64,000 bases of DNA. It comes from Perognathus longimembris pacificus (taxonomy: Eukaryota > Chordata > Mammalia > Rodentia > Heteromyidae). Positions 14,606 to 26,099 of the stretch are shown here, piece by piece. Position numbers and translations under genes: made by a program. Where the stretch lies: the NCBI RefSeq assembly GCF_023159225.1, contig NC_063177.1, positions 18,810,673 through 18,874,672 on the forward strand, written 5' to 3'. The notes under the pieces were generated by a model, which had not been told where the DNA came from, did no database searches, and saw only the letters and a list, made by a program, of their open reading frames with translations. The number at the start of each line of letters is the position of its first letter. Position 1 is the stretch's first letter.

Positions 14606-15205
14606 GCAGGGCGCTGGTGGCTCATTCCTGTGATCCTAGTGACTCGGGAGGCTGAAATCTGGTTCCAAAAAAACCCAGGGTAGTGAGACTCTTATCTCCA
14701 ATTAAAAGTCCACACACACTTTCAATTTTTGAAAATGCTTGTTTTTGTTGCCAGTCCTGGGGCTTGAACTCAGGGCCTGAGCACTCACTGTCCTTGGCTT
14801 CTCTTTGCTCAAGGCTAACACTCTGCCTCTTGAGCCACAGCGCCACTTCTGCGGCTTTTTTCTATATATGTGGTGCTTGGGGAATCGAACACAGAGCTTC
14901 AAGCAGGCTAGGCAAGCACTCTACCACTAAGCCACATTCCCAGCCCCGTACAAGACTCTTATTTCCAATTAACCACCAAAAAGCTGCAAGTGTAGCTTTG
15001 GCTCAAGTGGTAGAACACTAGCCTTGAGCACAATGTCCAGGGACAGTACAGTGCCCAGGCCCTGAGTTCAAGCTCCAAGACAATCATAAAAACAAAAAAA
15101 TCACAGAAGTGGATCCCTGACTCAAAAGTTAGAGCACCAGCCTAGAGTAAAAAAGCTAAGAGATAGAGCACAGGCCCTGAGTTCAAGCCCCAATACTGGT
15201 TAAAA
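14606..15205 (+). mobile_element. Type B SINE split by a reversed Type A SINE (14738-14946)
   Basis: The B1-like half (14606-14705) and the ID-like half (14950-15093) are separated by a reversed Type A dimer. The text ACTCTTATCTCCAATTAA is repeated in variant form at both junctions. Another ID-like half follows to 15205. Confidence 0.72.
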
Positions 15206-15354
15206 ACAGTAATAATAATAATAATTTCTAGTTTCAGGAGGTAAAGTGATCTCTCACTGGAAAACAACAACAACAATTTAAAAAATCAAAGATTTACAAT
15301 TCTGACAAGAGCAAAGAAGAAAACTCTTAAAAGATTTAAAGGAAAACAGCTTTA

Positions 15355-15580
15355 TGTTGGGCACTGGTAGCTCACGTCTCTAATTCTAGCTACTCAGGAG
15401 GCTGAGATCTGAGGATCATGATTCAAAGCCAGGCTGTGCAGGAAAATCTGTGAGACTCCAATTCATTAGCAAAAAGCCAGAAGTGGAGGTATAGCTCAAG
15501 TGGTAGGTAGTATTAACCTTGAGGGAAAAGCTAATCAAGAACATGAAGCTCTGAGTTTAAGTACCAGCACCAGCACATAC
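15355..15580 (+). mobile_element. Type B SINE
   Basis: GGGCACTGGTAGCTCACG, then CTAGCTACTCAGGAGGCTG and a worn ID-like half. Confidence 0.7.
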
Positions 15581-15654
15581 ACAAAAAAGGAGCATAATAC
15601 ATAATACACTTTATATATTTCCTTGAGAGAAAGTTAATTGTGTTTCCATTCTTC

Positions 15655-15658
<4 letters not shown>

Positions 15659-15719
<61 letters not shown>
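15659..15719. repeat. (TA)n microsatellite
   Basis: About 30 uninterrupted TA units beside the T-rich end of a reversed SINE. Confidence 0.95.
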
Positions 15720-15734
<15 letters not shown>

Positions 15735-15932
15735 GGCCAGTCCTGGGGCTTGAACTCAAGGCTTGAACACTGTCCCCTGGCTTCTTTTTTTGCTCAAGGC
15801 TAGCCCTCTGCCAAGTTGAGCCACAGTGCCACTTTTGGCCTTTTTTTCTATATATGTGGTGCTGAGGAATTGAACCTAGGGCTTCATGTATCCAAGGCAA
15901 ACACTCTTGCCACTAGGCCATATTCCCAGCCC
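15720..15932 (-). mobile_element. Type A SINE
   Basis: Reversed dimer; its poly-A tail adjoins the TA repeat. CTTCCTAAWATA appears on both sides as the likely TSD. Confidence 0.8.
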
Positions 15933-15980
15933 TTCCTAAAATATTATAGAAAGAAACTGGCCTCAAGAATGAGACATTAG

Positions 15981-16187
15981 GGCTGGGAATATGGCCTAGT
16001 GGCAAGAGTACTTTGCCTCCCATACATGAAGCCCTGGGTTCAATTCCCCAGCACCACATATACAGAAAATAGCCAGAAGTGGCACTGTGGCTCAAGTGCA
16101 GAGTGCTAGCCTTGAGCAAAAAGAAGCCAGGGACAGTGCTCAGGGCTTGAGTCCAAGCCCCAGGCCTGGCAAAAAAAAAAAAAGAAA
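15981..16187 (+). mobile_element. Type A SINE with TSD
   Basis: Complete dimer between two copies of GATGAGACATTA (first copy GAATGAGACATTA). Confidence 0.83.
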
Positions 16188-16344
16188 GGATGAGACATTA
16201 ATTTGAACATGTGTACGCCTTTACTTAACCACATTGAGGCCTGCTTTCCTCATCTGTGAAATATTCTAGCGCCTTCTAGGTAGAAGACAATTATATATAA
16301 CTAAAAGGAATCGAGTTTCCTTATTGTTACAGTAGCCTTGCAGT

Positions 16345-16852
16345 TTTATAATTTTTTTCTTTTTTGTCATGGAGCTTGAATTTAGGGCCTGGACGCTGTC
16401 CTTGAGCTCTCTTAGAGCCACAGCTCCACTTCTGGTTTTTGAGTAGCTAATTGGAGATAAGAGGAGCCTGGGCTTGGGCACAAGTGTTTCATACCTGTAA
16501 TCGTAGCTACTCAAGAGGCTGAGATCTAAGGATTGGGATTCAAAGCAGTCAGAGCAGAAACATCCATGAGACTCTTATCTCCAATATACTGAAAAAAAGC
16601 TGGAAGTAGCACTGTGGCTCAAGTAATAAAGTGCTAGGCTTGAGCAAAAAGAGGCTGAAGCTCAGGGACAGTGCGTAGGCCCTAAGTTCAAGCCTCAGGA
16701 CTGGCAAAAAAAAAAATAAAAGGTCTCATGGGGACTCTTCTAACTGGGCTGGCTTCAAACCATAACCTTCAGATCTCAGGCCCCTCCATCCACTCCTGCC
16801 CCCCCCCCCACCCCAGTATCTAGGATGACAGGCATTAGCCATCTACGTCTAT
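16345..16852 (-). mobile_element. Reversed Type B SINE split by a forward Type B SINE (16471-16725)
   Basis: The reversed element starts at 16345 (GTCATGGAGCTTGAATTTAG) and resumes at about 16726 (CTGGCTTCAAACCATAACC). Between them is a forward composite with its own A-rich tail. Opposite orientation gives a nested hairpin. Confidence 0.65.
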
Positions 16853-17092
16853 CTTTTTTTTTTTGGTTGGTTGTGGGGCTTGAATTCTGGGCCTGGGTGC
16901 TGTTCCTGAGCTCTTCAACTCAAGGCTGGCACTCTACCACTTGAGCCACAGGCCACTTCTGGTTTTCTAGTGGTTAACTAGAGAAAAAGTCTCATGGACC
17001 TTCTTGCCCCAGCTGGCTTTGAACCGCAATCCTCAGATCTCAGCCTCCAGAGTAGCTAGGGTTATACCCATGAGTCACCAGCATCTGGCACG
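16853..17092 (-). mobile_element. Type B SINE
   Basis: Reversed composite with CTAGTGGTTAACTAGAG and CCAGAGTAGCTAGGG. Confidence 0.75.
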
Positions 17093-17300
17093 CCTGGTGT
17101 TTGTTTTTGCATGTCCAGGAGCTTGGACTCAGGACCGAAGCACTGCCCCTGGCTTCTTTTTGCTCAAGGCTAACACTCTACCACTTGAGCCACAGCACCA
17201 CTTCCAGCCTTTTCTATTTATGTGGTACTGAGGAATTGAACCCAGGGCTTCATGCATGCAAGGCAAGCACTCTGTACAGCTAAGCCACAGTCCCAGCCCC
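17093..17300 (-). mobile_element. Type A SINE
   Basis: Reversed dimer inserted at the end of the preceding Type B copy. The B element's terminal RYGCCTGGY is repeated on its far side. Confidence 0.75.
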
Positions 17301-17427
17301 ATGCCTGGCTTTATAACGTTTTAGTCCAATTTTGACAGTCTACATTTTCAAGTATTTTTAGCATGGTCCATGGAACTTAAATATCCCGTTAGTAAATAAT
17401 TTTTTTTTTTAAAAAAAGGAGATTCAG

Positions 17428-17656
17428 GGGCTGGGGATATAGCCTAGTGGCAAGAATGCCTGCCTCGGATACACGAGGCCCTAGGTTCGATTCCCCAGCA
17501 CCACATATACAGAAAACGGCCAGAAGCGGCGCTGTGGCTCAAGTGGCTGAGTGCTAGCCTTGAGCGGGAAGAAGCCAGGGACAGTGCTCAGGCCCTGAGT
17601 CCAAGGCCCAGGACTGGCCAAAAAAAAAAAAAAAAAAAAAAACAAAACAAAAAAAA
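17428..17656 (+). mobile_element. Type A SINE, young subfamily, with TSD
   Basis: It carries the marks GCCTCGGATACACGAGG, AAGCGGCGCTG and GAGCGGGAAGAAGCC. TSD GGAGATTCAG at 17418-17427 and 17657-17666. Only about two differences from the other three young copies. Confidence 0.9.
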
Positions 17657-17734
17657 GGAGATTCAGTGGCCAAGAAATGAGAGGAACAGATTGACACAAT
17701 GAAACTCCTTGTACTATTTTTTTGTTTACTTTTT

Positions 17735-17932
17735 TTTTTTTTTGTGCCAGTCCTGGGGGATTGAACTCAGGGCCTGAGCTCTGCCCCTGAGCTTCACTAG
17801 CTCAAGACTAGCATACTAATTGAGCCACAGTGCCATTTGCAGCTTTTTCTGTTTATATGGTACTAAGGAAACAAACCAAGGGCTTCATGCATGCTAAGCA
17901 AGTACTCTACCACAAAGCCACATTCCCAGCCC
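17735..17932 (-). mobile_element. Type A SINE with TSD
   Basis: Reversed, fairly diverged dimer. GAAACTCYTTGTACTATT flanks it. Confidence 0.8.
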
Positions 17933-18023
17933 TGAAACTCTTTGTACTATTAAGATATGACAATGGAAAGAAGGAGTTAAGAGAGAAGAAAGGGGAAGGG
18001 AGAGAGAGAAAAAGAAGGAATTA

Positions 18024-18293
<270 letters not shown>

Positions 18294-18419
18294 CTAGAGA
18301 GGGTAAAAAATAAAATTCAGGTTGAAACTTTTTCCAGTTAGTAAAAAATGTACTTCTTTCTTACAATTTAGAGTTAGTCATACAATTTGTGTCTAATTTT
18401 ATTATGATATAAACAATGT

Positions 18420-18482
18420 ATGCATGTGTATATATGTATGTATGTGTATATGTATGTATTTGTGTATATGTATGTATATATT
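18420..18482. repeat. (TGTA)n-type microsatellite
   Basis: Interrupted TATG/TGTA units between exon 10 (18293) and an old ID fragment. Confidence 0.8.
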
Positions 18483-18483
18483 G

Positions 18484-18778
18484 TTGTGCTGGAGATTAAT
18501 CCATGGCCTTATGCATGTTTGGCAAGTGTTCTATCATTAACCTCTATAATCCTAGCCTGTTTTTTTGTGTGTGTGTGTGTTTTTTTTTGGCCAGTCCTGG
18601 GGCTTGGTCTCAGGGTCTGAGCACTGTCCCTGGCTTCTTTTTGCTCAAGGCTAGCACTCTGACACTTGAGCCACAGCGCCACTTCTGGCCATTTTCTGTA
18701 TATGTGGTGCTGGGGAATTGAACCCAGGGTTTCATGTGAGGCGAGCACTCTTGCCACTAGGCCATATCCCCAGCCCCC
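18484..18778 (-). mobile_element. Old ID fragment followed by a Type A SINE with TSD
   Basis: A reversed ID unit (18484-18557) is followed by a reversed Type A dimer (18561-18777). The TSD is CCTAGCCTGTT. Confidence 0.78.
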
Positions 18779-18795
18779 TAGCCTGTTCTTAAAAA

Positions 18796-18993
18796 AATAA
18801 TGCAGCACAGGGACTTGAACTCAGAGCTGCATGCTCTAGCTTGGCTTTTTCACTCAAGGCTGGTACTCTACCACTTGAGCTATACTTCTCATCAGGTCTT
18901 TTGCTGCTCAATTGGAGATAATTTTCTGCTGAGGCTGGCTTCAAACTGCAAAGCTAGGATTGATTACAGGTATGTGGTACCAAAGCCCAGTGA
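18796..18993 (-). mobile_element. Degraded Type B SINE
   Basis: GGGACTTGAACTCAGAG, GCTCAATTGGAGATAA and GAGGCTGGCTTCAAACTG are visible in reversed orientation. Confidence 0.65.
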
Positions 18994-19039
18994 CTTAAAA
19001 ACATCTCTTGAAAGACACTTAAAAGAGTACATTTCTGTT

Positions 19040-19130
19040 TGGATAATGACCCTTACCCCCTTTCTCTTGTTCTCTCCATTTTTTCCTCCTGTCTCCACCC
19101 ACAAGTTATATAGTTTATATTTGACATAGT
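19040..19130 (-). mobile_element. L1-like 3' terminal segment, partial
   Basis: CCACCCACAAGTTATATAGTT resembles the inner part of the longer copy at 54945-55345. Identified only by similarity within this window. Confidence 0.5.
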
Positions 19131-19297
19131 GCTGTAGACACTTTCTATCATTTTAAATAGGGCTGTGAAACAGGCAAATGGAACAGGCAAATAGATATGG
19201 GCTCTAATAACCAAACAGTTACCTAGCTTGTTGATTATTAAAATATGAATTAAAAGGAATTTTATTTACTAATATTAGAAAATTGTAATGAACTAGT

Positions 19298-19510
19298 TTC
19301 TTTCTTTTTTTTTTTTGGCAGTACTAGGGTTTGAACTCAGGGCCTTGTACTTTACTAGTACTCTACCACTTGAACATTACCTACAGCACTGCTTTTTGGT
19401 GCTTGGAGTCTAGTGAATTTTTCTGTCCTGGTTGGCCTTGAATTTTGATCTTTCACATCTTACCCTTCTGTGTAGGTTGGATTATAGGCATGAGCCACTG
19501 GCACCTGGAT
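19298..19510 (-). mobile_element. Type B SINE, diverged
   Basis: Reversed composite from GGCAGTACTAGGGTTTGAAC to GGCATGAGCCACTGGCACC. Confidence 0.65.
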
Positions 19511-19571
19511 AATATTTTCTTCCATTTTTCTTTAGCTTAGAATATATCATTATTCAAAATATTTAGTCTTG

Positions 19572-19980
19572 GGCTGGGAATATGGCCTAGTGGCAAGAAT
19601 GCTTGCCTCCCATACATGAAGCCCTAGGTTCGATTCCTCAGCACCACATACATAGAAAATGGCCAGAAGTGGCGCTGTGGCTCAAGTGGTAGAGTGCTAG
19701 CCTTGAGCAAAAAGAAGCCAGGGACAGTGCTCAGGCCCCCTGAGTCCAAGCCCCAGGACTGGCAAAAAAAAAAAAAAAATTCAGTCTTTGGGCTGGGAAG
19801 GCAGCTTAGTGGTAGTATGCTTGCCTAGCATACATGAAGCACTCTTGATTCCTTAGATTTCCACATAAACAGAAAGGACCAGGTGGCACTGTGGCTCAAG
19901 CAGGAGGGTGCTAGTCTTGAGCACAGAGAAGCTCAAGGACTGTGCCTAGGCCTTGAGTTGAAGCCCTAGGACTAGAAAAG
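19572..19980 (+). mobile_element. Two tandem Type A SINEs
   Basis: A well-preserved copy (19572-19780) sits directly before an older copy (19790-19980). ATTYAGTCTT borders the younger one. Confidence 0.78.
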
Positions 19981-20043
19981 AGAAAATTCATTCTCTGTAT
20001 ACAAAACTAACTTTAAAATTTCTAAATTTAAAAGTATACACAA

Positions 20044-20470
20044 AGGCTGGGAATGTGACTTAGTGGTAAGAGTGCTTGCCTAACATGCATGAAGCCCTGG
20101 GTTCAATTCCTCAGTACTACATAAGTGGAAAAAGCCAAAAGTGGCACCGTGGCTCAAGTAGTAGAGTGCTGGTCTTTTTTTTTTTTATTTTTTTTTATTT
20201 TTTGCCAGTCCTGGGCCTTGGACTCAGGGCCTGAGCACTTCCTGGCTTCCTTTTGCTCAAGGCTAGCAGTCTGCTACTTGAGCCCCAGCACCACTTCTGG
20301 CTGTTTTCTATATATGTGGCACTGGGGAATCGAACCCAGGGCTTCATGTATACGAGGCAAGCTCTCTTGCCATTAGGCCATATTCCCAGTCCTAGAGTGC
20401 TGGTCTTGAGCAAAATAAGCTCAGGGACAGTGCCCAGACCCTGAGTTCAAGCCCTAGGACTGGCAAAAAT
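20044..20470 (+). mobile_element. Type A SINE split by a reversed Type A SINE (20174-20394)
   Basis: The host dimer reads to AGAGTGCTGGTCTT, then a reversed dimer intervenes, and AGAGTGCTGGTCTT repeats at 20394-20407 where the host resumes. The repeat is the TSD of the inner element. Confidence 0.87.
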
Positions 20471-20589
20471 AAATTTAAAAAAAATTTTTAAGTATACAGA
20501 TATTGTTCTCTCTCCATCTCCTTTCCTGCTTTCTAAACTTGATCCTGCTTATTTTTTTACTAACATGACTTATGGATACCTTCAAGTGG

Positions 20590-21210
20590 TTTTTTTCTTT
20601 TCTTTGAAAGTCTTTATTACCAGATAGCCCAGGCTGCCACAAACACACAATTCATCTGCTTCAGATTCCTTTGTGCTGGGATAATAGATGTGAAGCATCA
20701 TGAATAATTTAGTATGGCTTTTGCTGCTATTTATGAGTATGTAGTTACTCAGGGTTTCATTTCTGAAATGAGAAGTGAGACTACAAGCATGTACTACCAT
20801 GACTAACTAAAATAAAGAGTATACCACAGTAATAGAGCACTTGCCTAGAATGCACAGAATCCTAGCAACACAAGAACTCAGAACTCTAGAACTCATGGCT
20901 ACTAAAAATAGTATTTAACTGCTGTATTTAAACATGCTAAAAACAACCCATTTTATTAAAACAAACAAACAAACAAACAAACAAATAAGCCTGGTACATA
21001 GCTCTAATGATAAAGCACTTGTTTAGGAAATTCTGATGGGGTTCAATCTCCAATATTGGAAAAATCAAAACAAAACCAAACTCCTAAAACCAAACAAATG
21101 CCTTAATATCTAAGAAGAGTTTCAAGGGCAGAGTGGATGGCTCATCTGGCAGAGTTTTTACCTACTATTGTGAGACCCCAAATACAATCCTCAGTACCAG
21201 ACACATACAA
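20590..21210. repeat. Old B1 and ID fragments with an (AAAC)n run
   Basis: Reversed B1 remains at 20590-20710. Worn forward ID units at about 20808-20870, 20988-21060 and 21124-21210. An (AAAC)n run at 20961-20983. Confidence 0.5.
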
Positions 21211-21239
21211 AAAGTTTCTAAATACAACAATGTAAAAAT

Positions 21240-21478
21240 CAGGTCAGGCACTTAGTAGCTCACACCTGTGCTCCTAGCTACTTACAAAGTTGAGATCTGA
21301 GGATAGCAGTTTGAAGCCAAGCTGGACAGGAAAGTCTGTGAGACGCTTCATCTCCTCCAATAAATGATCTCAAAAAAGCTGGAAATGGAACTGTAGCTCA
21401 AGTCGTAGAGCACTAACCTTGAGCAGAAGAAGTTCAAGGACAGTACTCCAGGACCTGAGTTCAAGCCTTGGGACTGGC
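21240..21478 (+). mobile_element. Type B SINE
   Basis: GTAGCTCACACCTGTGCTCC and an ID-like right half ending GAGTTCAAGCCTTGGGACTGG. The usual A-rich tail is replaced by the alternating tract at 21483. Confidence 0.75.
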
Positions 21479-21482
21479 GCCA

Positions 21483-21541
21483 GTACATGCGTGTACGTGC
21501 ACATGCATATGCATGCACATGTGCGCACACACGCGCACACA
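21483..21541. repeat. Perfect alternating purine-pyrimidine tract
   Basis: Fifty-nine bases alternate purine and pyrimidine without a break, mixing TG/CA with CG steps and including GCATATGC. Such DNA is prone to form Z-DNA. Confidence 0.85.
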
Positions 21542-21766
21542 AACACACACACCCCAAAAATTAGTATTTTCATGGACTAATGGGTATGCTCAGTATGTGC
21601 TTGGCATTCAAAAGGCCCTGGACTTTAAACTCAGCACCAAGAAAATTTTGTATTTTACTAAAACCAATACAGTATAATTAATCACTAATCAGAATGCAAG
21701 AACAATGTACTGTTTAAAATCATTTCTCAAAGGTAAAAACAGATTTTAAATATTACACAGACTGAC

Positions 21767-21848
21767 CTTTAAAAGTTCCTCTGACGTAGGACGATCTTGA
21801 GGGATTTTCTGGAGGCAAGAATCTACAAAGTTGCGAAAATAATCAGAC
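21767..21848 (-). CDS. TAOK1: TAOK1 coding exon 9: end of kinase C-lobe (aa 250-277)
   Basis: The exon encodes W250 (last base) through [20 protein letters not shown] then TSEELLK. The DRPT motif is the conserved arginine-containing alpha-H/alpha-I element of Ste20 kinases. The acceptor is caatag and the donor gtcagt. It ends on a codon boundary. About 225 bp further left lies a long alternating purine-pyrimidine tract (21483-21541). Confidence 0.95.
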
Positions 21849-23120
21849 CTATTGTAAAGGAAAGTATCAAGTGAACACATTGCTATTTCCATTAAAAACA
21901 CATCCACAAATCAAGGCATATGCCTACCAGTGGGAAGTATAAGAAAAAAGCAGAGACTACAAACTTTCACACAAATTATAAACAGTTAATCTAATGTAAT
22001 CAATGAATATTATCAAATTCCAAATTTTCATAGTCCCTTTAAAAATACTAGGGCTAGGACTATAAATCCAGAATAGAGTGTGTGTTTAGCATACACAGAC
22101 CTTGGGTTCAATCCCTAAAACATATACACAACTATATATACATATAGGTTCCCACATACTTAAATACCAGAATTCATTCCATACTAAGGCAAAAGTAAGG
22201 AAACCTATTTACTTTTACTTTTCATCCAAATCCAGAATAGTTAGGATTTGTTTTCTTTTTCCTTTCTCTAAGCCATCTCTTTCTCATATGCCCTTTGTAT
22301 CCTAGAGCATGTTTTAGAACATTATCTACTGTGGAGAGTATTTTTTTATACTCAAGTATTTGGTGGCCCTCAGAAAATAGATGATTTTTATTAAACCTAA
22401 AAAAATTAAGATAAAAAAACCATTAAAAGTCTGCAATACTACTACACAGGTGTTATTCATGAGAATTTAATGATTAAGGCAATAAATAATTCTCGACCAA
22501 TATTTATTTTCAATGTTTAAATAATATTTAAATACTTTTTTTTTTGGCCAGTCTTGGGGCAAGAAGTCAGGGCCTGGGCACTGTCCCTAAGCCACCAGCA
22601 CCTTACTACATTTGTAGTTTCTTATAGGAAAAAAATTCTCAAGTCCCCAAATCTCAAACTCACAACAGTTTGTGCTCAATGTGGTTTGAATGTCTTTTTC
22701 CTCTCCAAAACTCAAGTTGAAACGTAATACCCAATGCAATAGTGGTGAGATATGTAGCATAGTACAGGTGTTTAGCTTACGAAAACTCTGCCTTCACAAA
22801 TGGATTAATGCCACCATAAATAGGACTGTACAAGTCAGTGTGTTATCTACTGCTCTCCTGCCACATGGAGACATAACATTCCTTTCCTAGTAAAGACATA
22901 GGATTCAAGATGCTACTTTGGAAGTAGAGACTTTGAACCCTAACCTGTTTGTGGCCTTGGTCTTAAATTTTCTAGCCTCCAGAACTAGAAGAAATAAACT
23001 TTTGTTCTTTACAAATTACCCCATTTCAGATATTATAACAGCAAAACACAGACTAACACTAAACTCTGTCAGAAGATACCTTCTATATCGCTACATAAGT
23101 AGCAAAAACAGATATGTTCC
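21849..23120. other. Intronic sequence, SINE-poor
   Basis: A worn forward ID fragment at about 22050-22120 and a short reversed Type A piece at 22537-22605. The rest is unassigned AT-rich DNA. Confidence 0.5.
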
Positions 23121-23129
23121 TAATTATGT

Positions 23130-24425
23130 GCATTGCCAACCAGTACTGGGGCTTGAACTCAGGGCCAGGGAACTGCCCACAGCTTTTTTTCTCAAGGCTT
23201 GCTCTCTACTCTTGAGAGGTATAGCTCCAATTCCAGATTTTTGCTGGTTAATTGTAGATAACAGTCTCGTGGACTTTCCTGCCTGAGCTGGCTTTTTAAA
23301 CTGTGGTCCTCAGATCTCTGCTTCCTGAGAAGCTAGGAATAGTAGCCACTGGTACTCAACTAATTACATATTTTTAAGTACCCCTATTTATATATCAACT
23401 TGTAAATTTTTAAGTGTTTATTAAGTATGCTGGATGTTTCCTTACAAATTTACAAATTTTTCTATTATAAATTTTAACCACCCACACTAAAATTGTCACT
23501 CTTTTCTCTACTAACTTCATGAGGAGGTTATATGCTTGAGCTCAGGGCCTCAAGCACTCACTTTGCTTTATTCAGTCAATTTACCACTTAAGCCACACTT
23601 CTACTTTCAACTTTTTGTCTCAGCCTACTGGGTAGCTAGGATTCCAGGTTTGAGTCACGAGTGCCTGGCCTCCACAAACTTCCTCACATGAATAAACTTA
23701 ATCTTATCAAACCAAGGATGCATTAAAAGATCAAGTAAATCTGAATAATATCTTAATTATAAATAAAATGATCTCAAAGTTTTTAATTACCTGATTACTT
23801 TGAAAAGGTCAAATTACCTTACCTATGGATTTTTTTTGAGGGGGGGGGTTCAGATACCCTTGGGGCTTGAACTCAAGGCCTGCAAGTTGTCCATAGCCTT
23901 TTTTTGCTCAAGGTTAGTGCTCTGCCACTTGAGCCACTTTTGGCATTTGGGGGGTTAATTGGAGATAAGAGTCTTAAAAGGCTTTCCAGCTTGGGCTTTG
24001 AACTATAATGCTCTGATCTCAGCTTCCTGAGAGCTAAGTATGAGCCACTGGCACCTAGTTGTCTGAATGGCTTTTTTTTTTTTTTTTGTCTTTTCTTTTT
24101 TGGTACTGGGGATCAAACCTAGGTAGGACGTGCTTTGCCACTGAGCTACACACCCCAGCTCATCTGTGTGGTTTTTGTCTGTTTTTCTCTCTCTCTTTCT
24201 TTCTTTCATCAGTTGTGGGATTTGAACTCAGGGCTTGGGCACTGCCCCTGAGCTCTTTCACTCAAGGCTAACTGTACCACTTTGAGCTACAATGCCAGTT
24301 CTAGCTTTCTGGTAGTTAAGTGGAGATAAAAGTCTTATGGACTTTCCTGACCAGGCTGGCATGGGAACACGATCCTCAGATCTCAGTTTCCTGAGTAGCT
24401 AGGATTATAGCCATGAGCCACCAGC
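23130..24425 (-). mobile_element. Cluster of reversed Type B SINEs
   Basis: Four reversed copies at about 23130-23360, 23515-23670, 23830-24055 and 24175-24425, with a reversed ID unit at 24090-24160. Each shows the right-half phrase CTTGAACTCARGGCCT or its variants. Confidence 0.68.
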
Positions 24426-24439
24426 CTGGCTTATCTATG

Positions 24440-24652
24440 CTTTTTGTTGTTGTTTTTGTCAGTCCTGGGGCTTGAACTCAGGGCCTGAGTGCTGGCTGTC
24501 TCTGGCTTCTTTTTGCTCAAGGCTAGCACTCTACCACTTAAGCCACAGCGCCACTTCTGGCTTTTTCTGTTTATGTGGTGCTGAGGAATCGAACCCAGGG
24601 CTTCATGCATGCTAGACAAGCACTCTACCACTAGGCCATATTCCCAACCCCT
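24440..24652 (-). mobile_element. Type A SINE
   Basis: Complete reversed dimer (GTCAGTCCTGGGGCTTGAAC ... CACTAGGCCATATTCCCAA). Confidence 0.8.
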
Positions 24653-25018
24653 TAATCTATGTTTTATACTATATAAGTTCTAAACAATTCATTACTACAG
24701 GTTATAACAGTTTATACATTTTAACTATAAAATATTAAAGTTTTGAAATATTTATTGTATGATTAGGATTGTATGTGTTCCAAAAGTTTAAAGGACATTT
24801 TTATAAAATCACATTACATCATTTATCCTATTATCTGAACAGACTTTTATATATATGTTATGTAAAGACATAACCAAAGAATAAATATAAGGGTAAATAT
24901 CAATTAAATACTTCTCCAAGCAGTACGTTTTACCTACATAAAATCATATTATTTTGATAACAGATTATGTAAAGCATTTTTTTATACAACGTTTAGCAGT
25001 ATTTCTTAGCAAGACTCA

Positions 25019-25138
<120 letters not shown>

Positions 25139-25310
25139 TTAAAATATGTGTTACATAGGGGCATTCAAATACTGTTTTGAAAACATATTTTCTATTATAA
25201 ACAATCTTAGACATGCCAAAAAAAATTACCAAATACAAAGCACTTTTTCAAGTCAATCAATTAAGAATAAATTACTGGTCTGATGTATTATCATCCTTAA
25301 ATGCTTGAGG

Positions 25311-25635
25311 TTTGGGGGGGGTTGTTTAGTCAATACTGGGGTTTGAACTCAGGGCTTTGAATTTTCTAGGCAGGCACTCTACAATTTGAGCCATGCCCCC
25401 AGCCCTTGTTTGCTTTGCAAGTAAGATCCCACCTTTTAGCATGGCTGGCCCCAGACTCTGATCCTATTAGTTAAGGCCTCCTGCCTGGGATTACGGGCAT
25501 TGCACCAGACTCAGTTAATTAACTGAAATGGGGTTCAGCTAATTTTTCCCCCCAAGATAACCTAGAATTTTGGTTCTGTAGATCTCCACCTCCTGAGTAC
25601 CAGGATTACAGGCATGAGCCACTGTGCCCAGACCT
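25311..25635 (-). mobile_element. Old reversed ID and B1 fragments
   Basis: CAATACTGGGGTTTGAACTC then a B1-like stretch ending GGATTACAGGCATGAGCCAC. Confidence 0.6.
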
Positions 25636-25877
25636 GAAAGTTTACTCCTTACAAACAAGAACATTTTCCTAAAGAACCATATTATATCCATTAAGTCAGG
25701 TCATAATACTCAAATAAAATATCCTCTAATTGCCAAACCCCATTCAAGTTTCATACCAATGTCCCAAAAACATTCTATGAAGCAATATTAGCTATTCAGG
25801 AAGACAAGATCCAATGAATCACAGGTGAAGCCAGCCTTCGAAGAAATGTCTGCAAGGTTCCACTTCCAAATGACCAG

Positions 25878-26078
25878 CTGGGGCTGGGAATGCAGCTTAG
25901 TGTAGAGTGCTTGCCTAGCATGAGTGAAGCCCAGGGTTTGATTCCTCAGTATCACATAAATAGAAAAGGCTGGAAGTAGTGCTGTGGCTCAAGTAGTAGA
26001 GTGCCAGCCTTGAGCAAAAGAAATTCAGGGAAAGTGCCCAGGCCCTGATTTCAAGACCCGGGACTGGCCAAAAAAAAA
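25878..26078 (+). mobile_element. Type A SINE
   Basis: Forward dimer, moderately diverged, with a poly-A tail. Confidence 0.75.
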
Positions 26079-26099
26079 AGCCAACAAACAAGCTGGATT

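Noticed and set aside
22918..23286. 122-codon frame on the plus strand
   Set aside because: The second half is reversed SINE text and the first has no family resemblance or codon-use signal.
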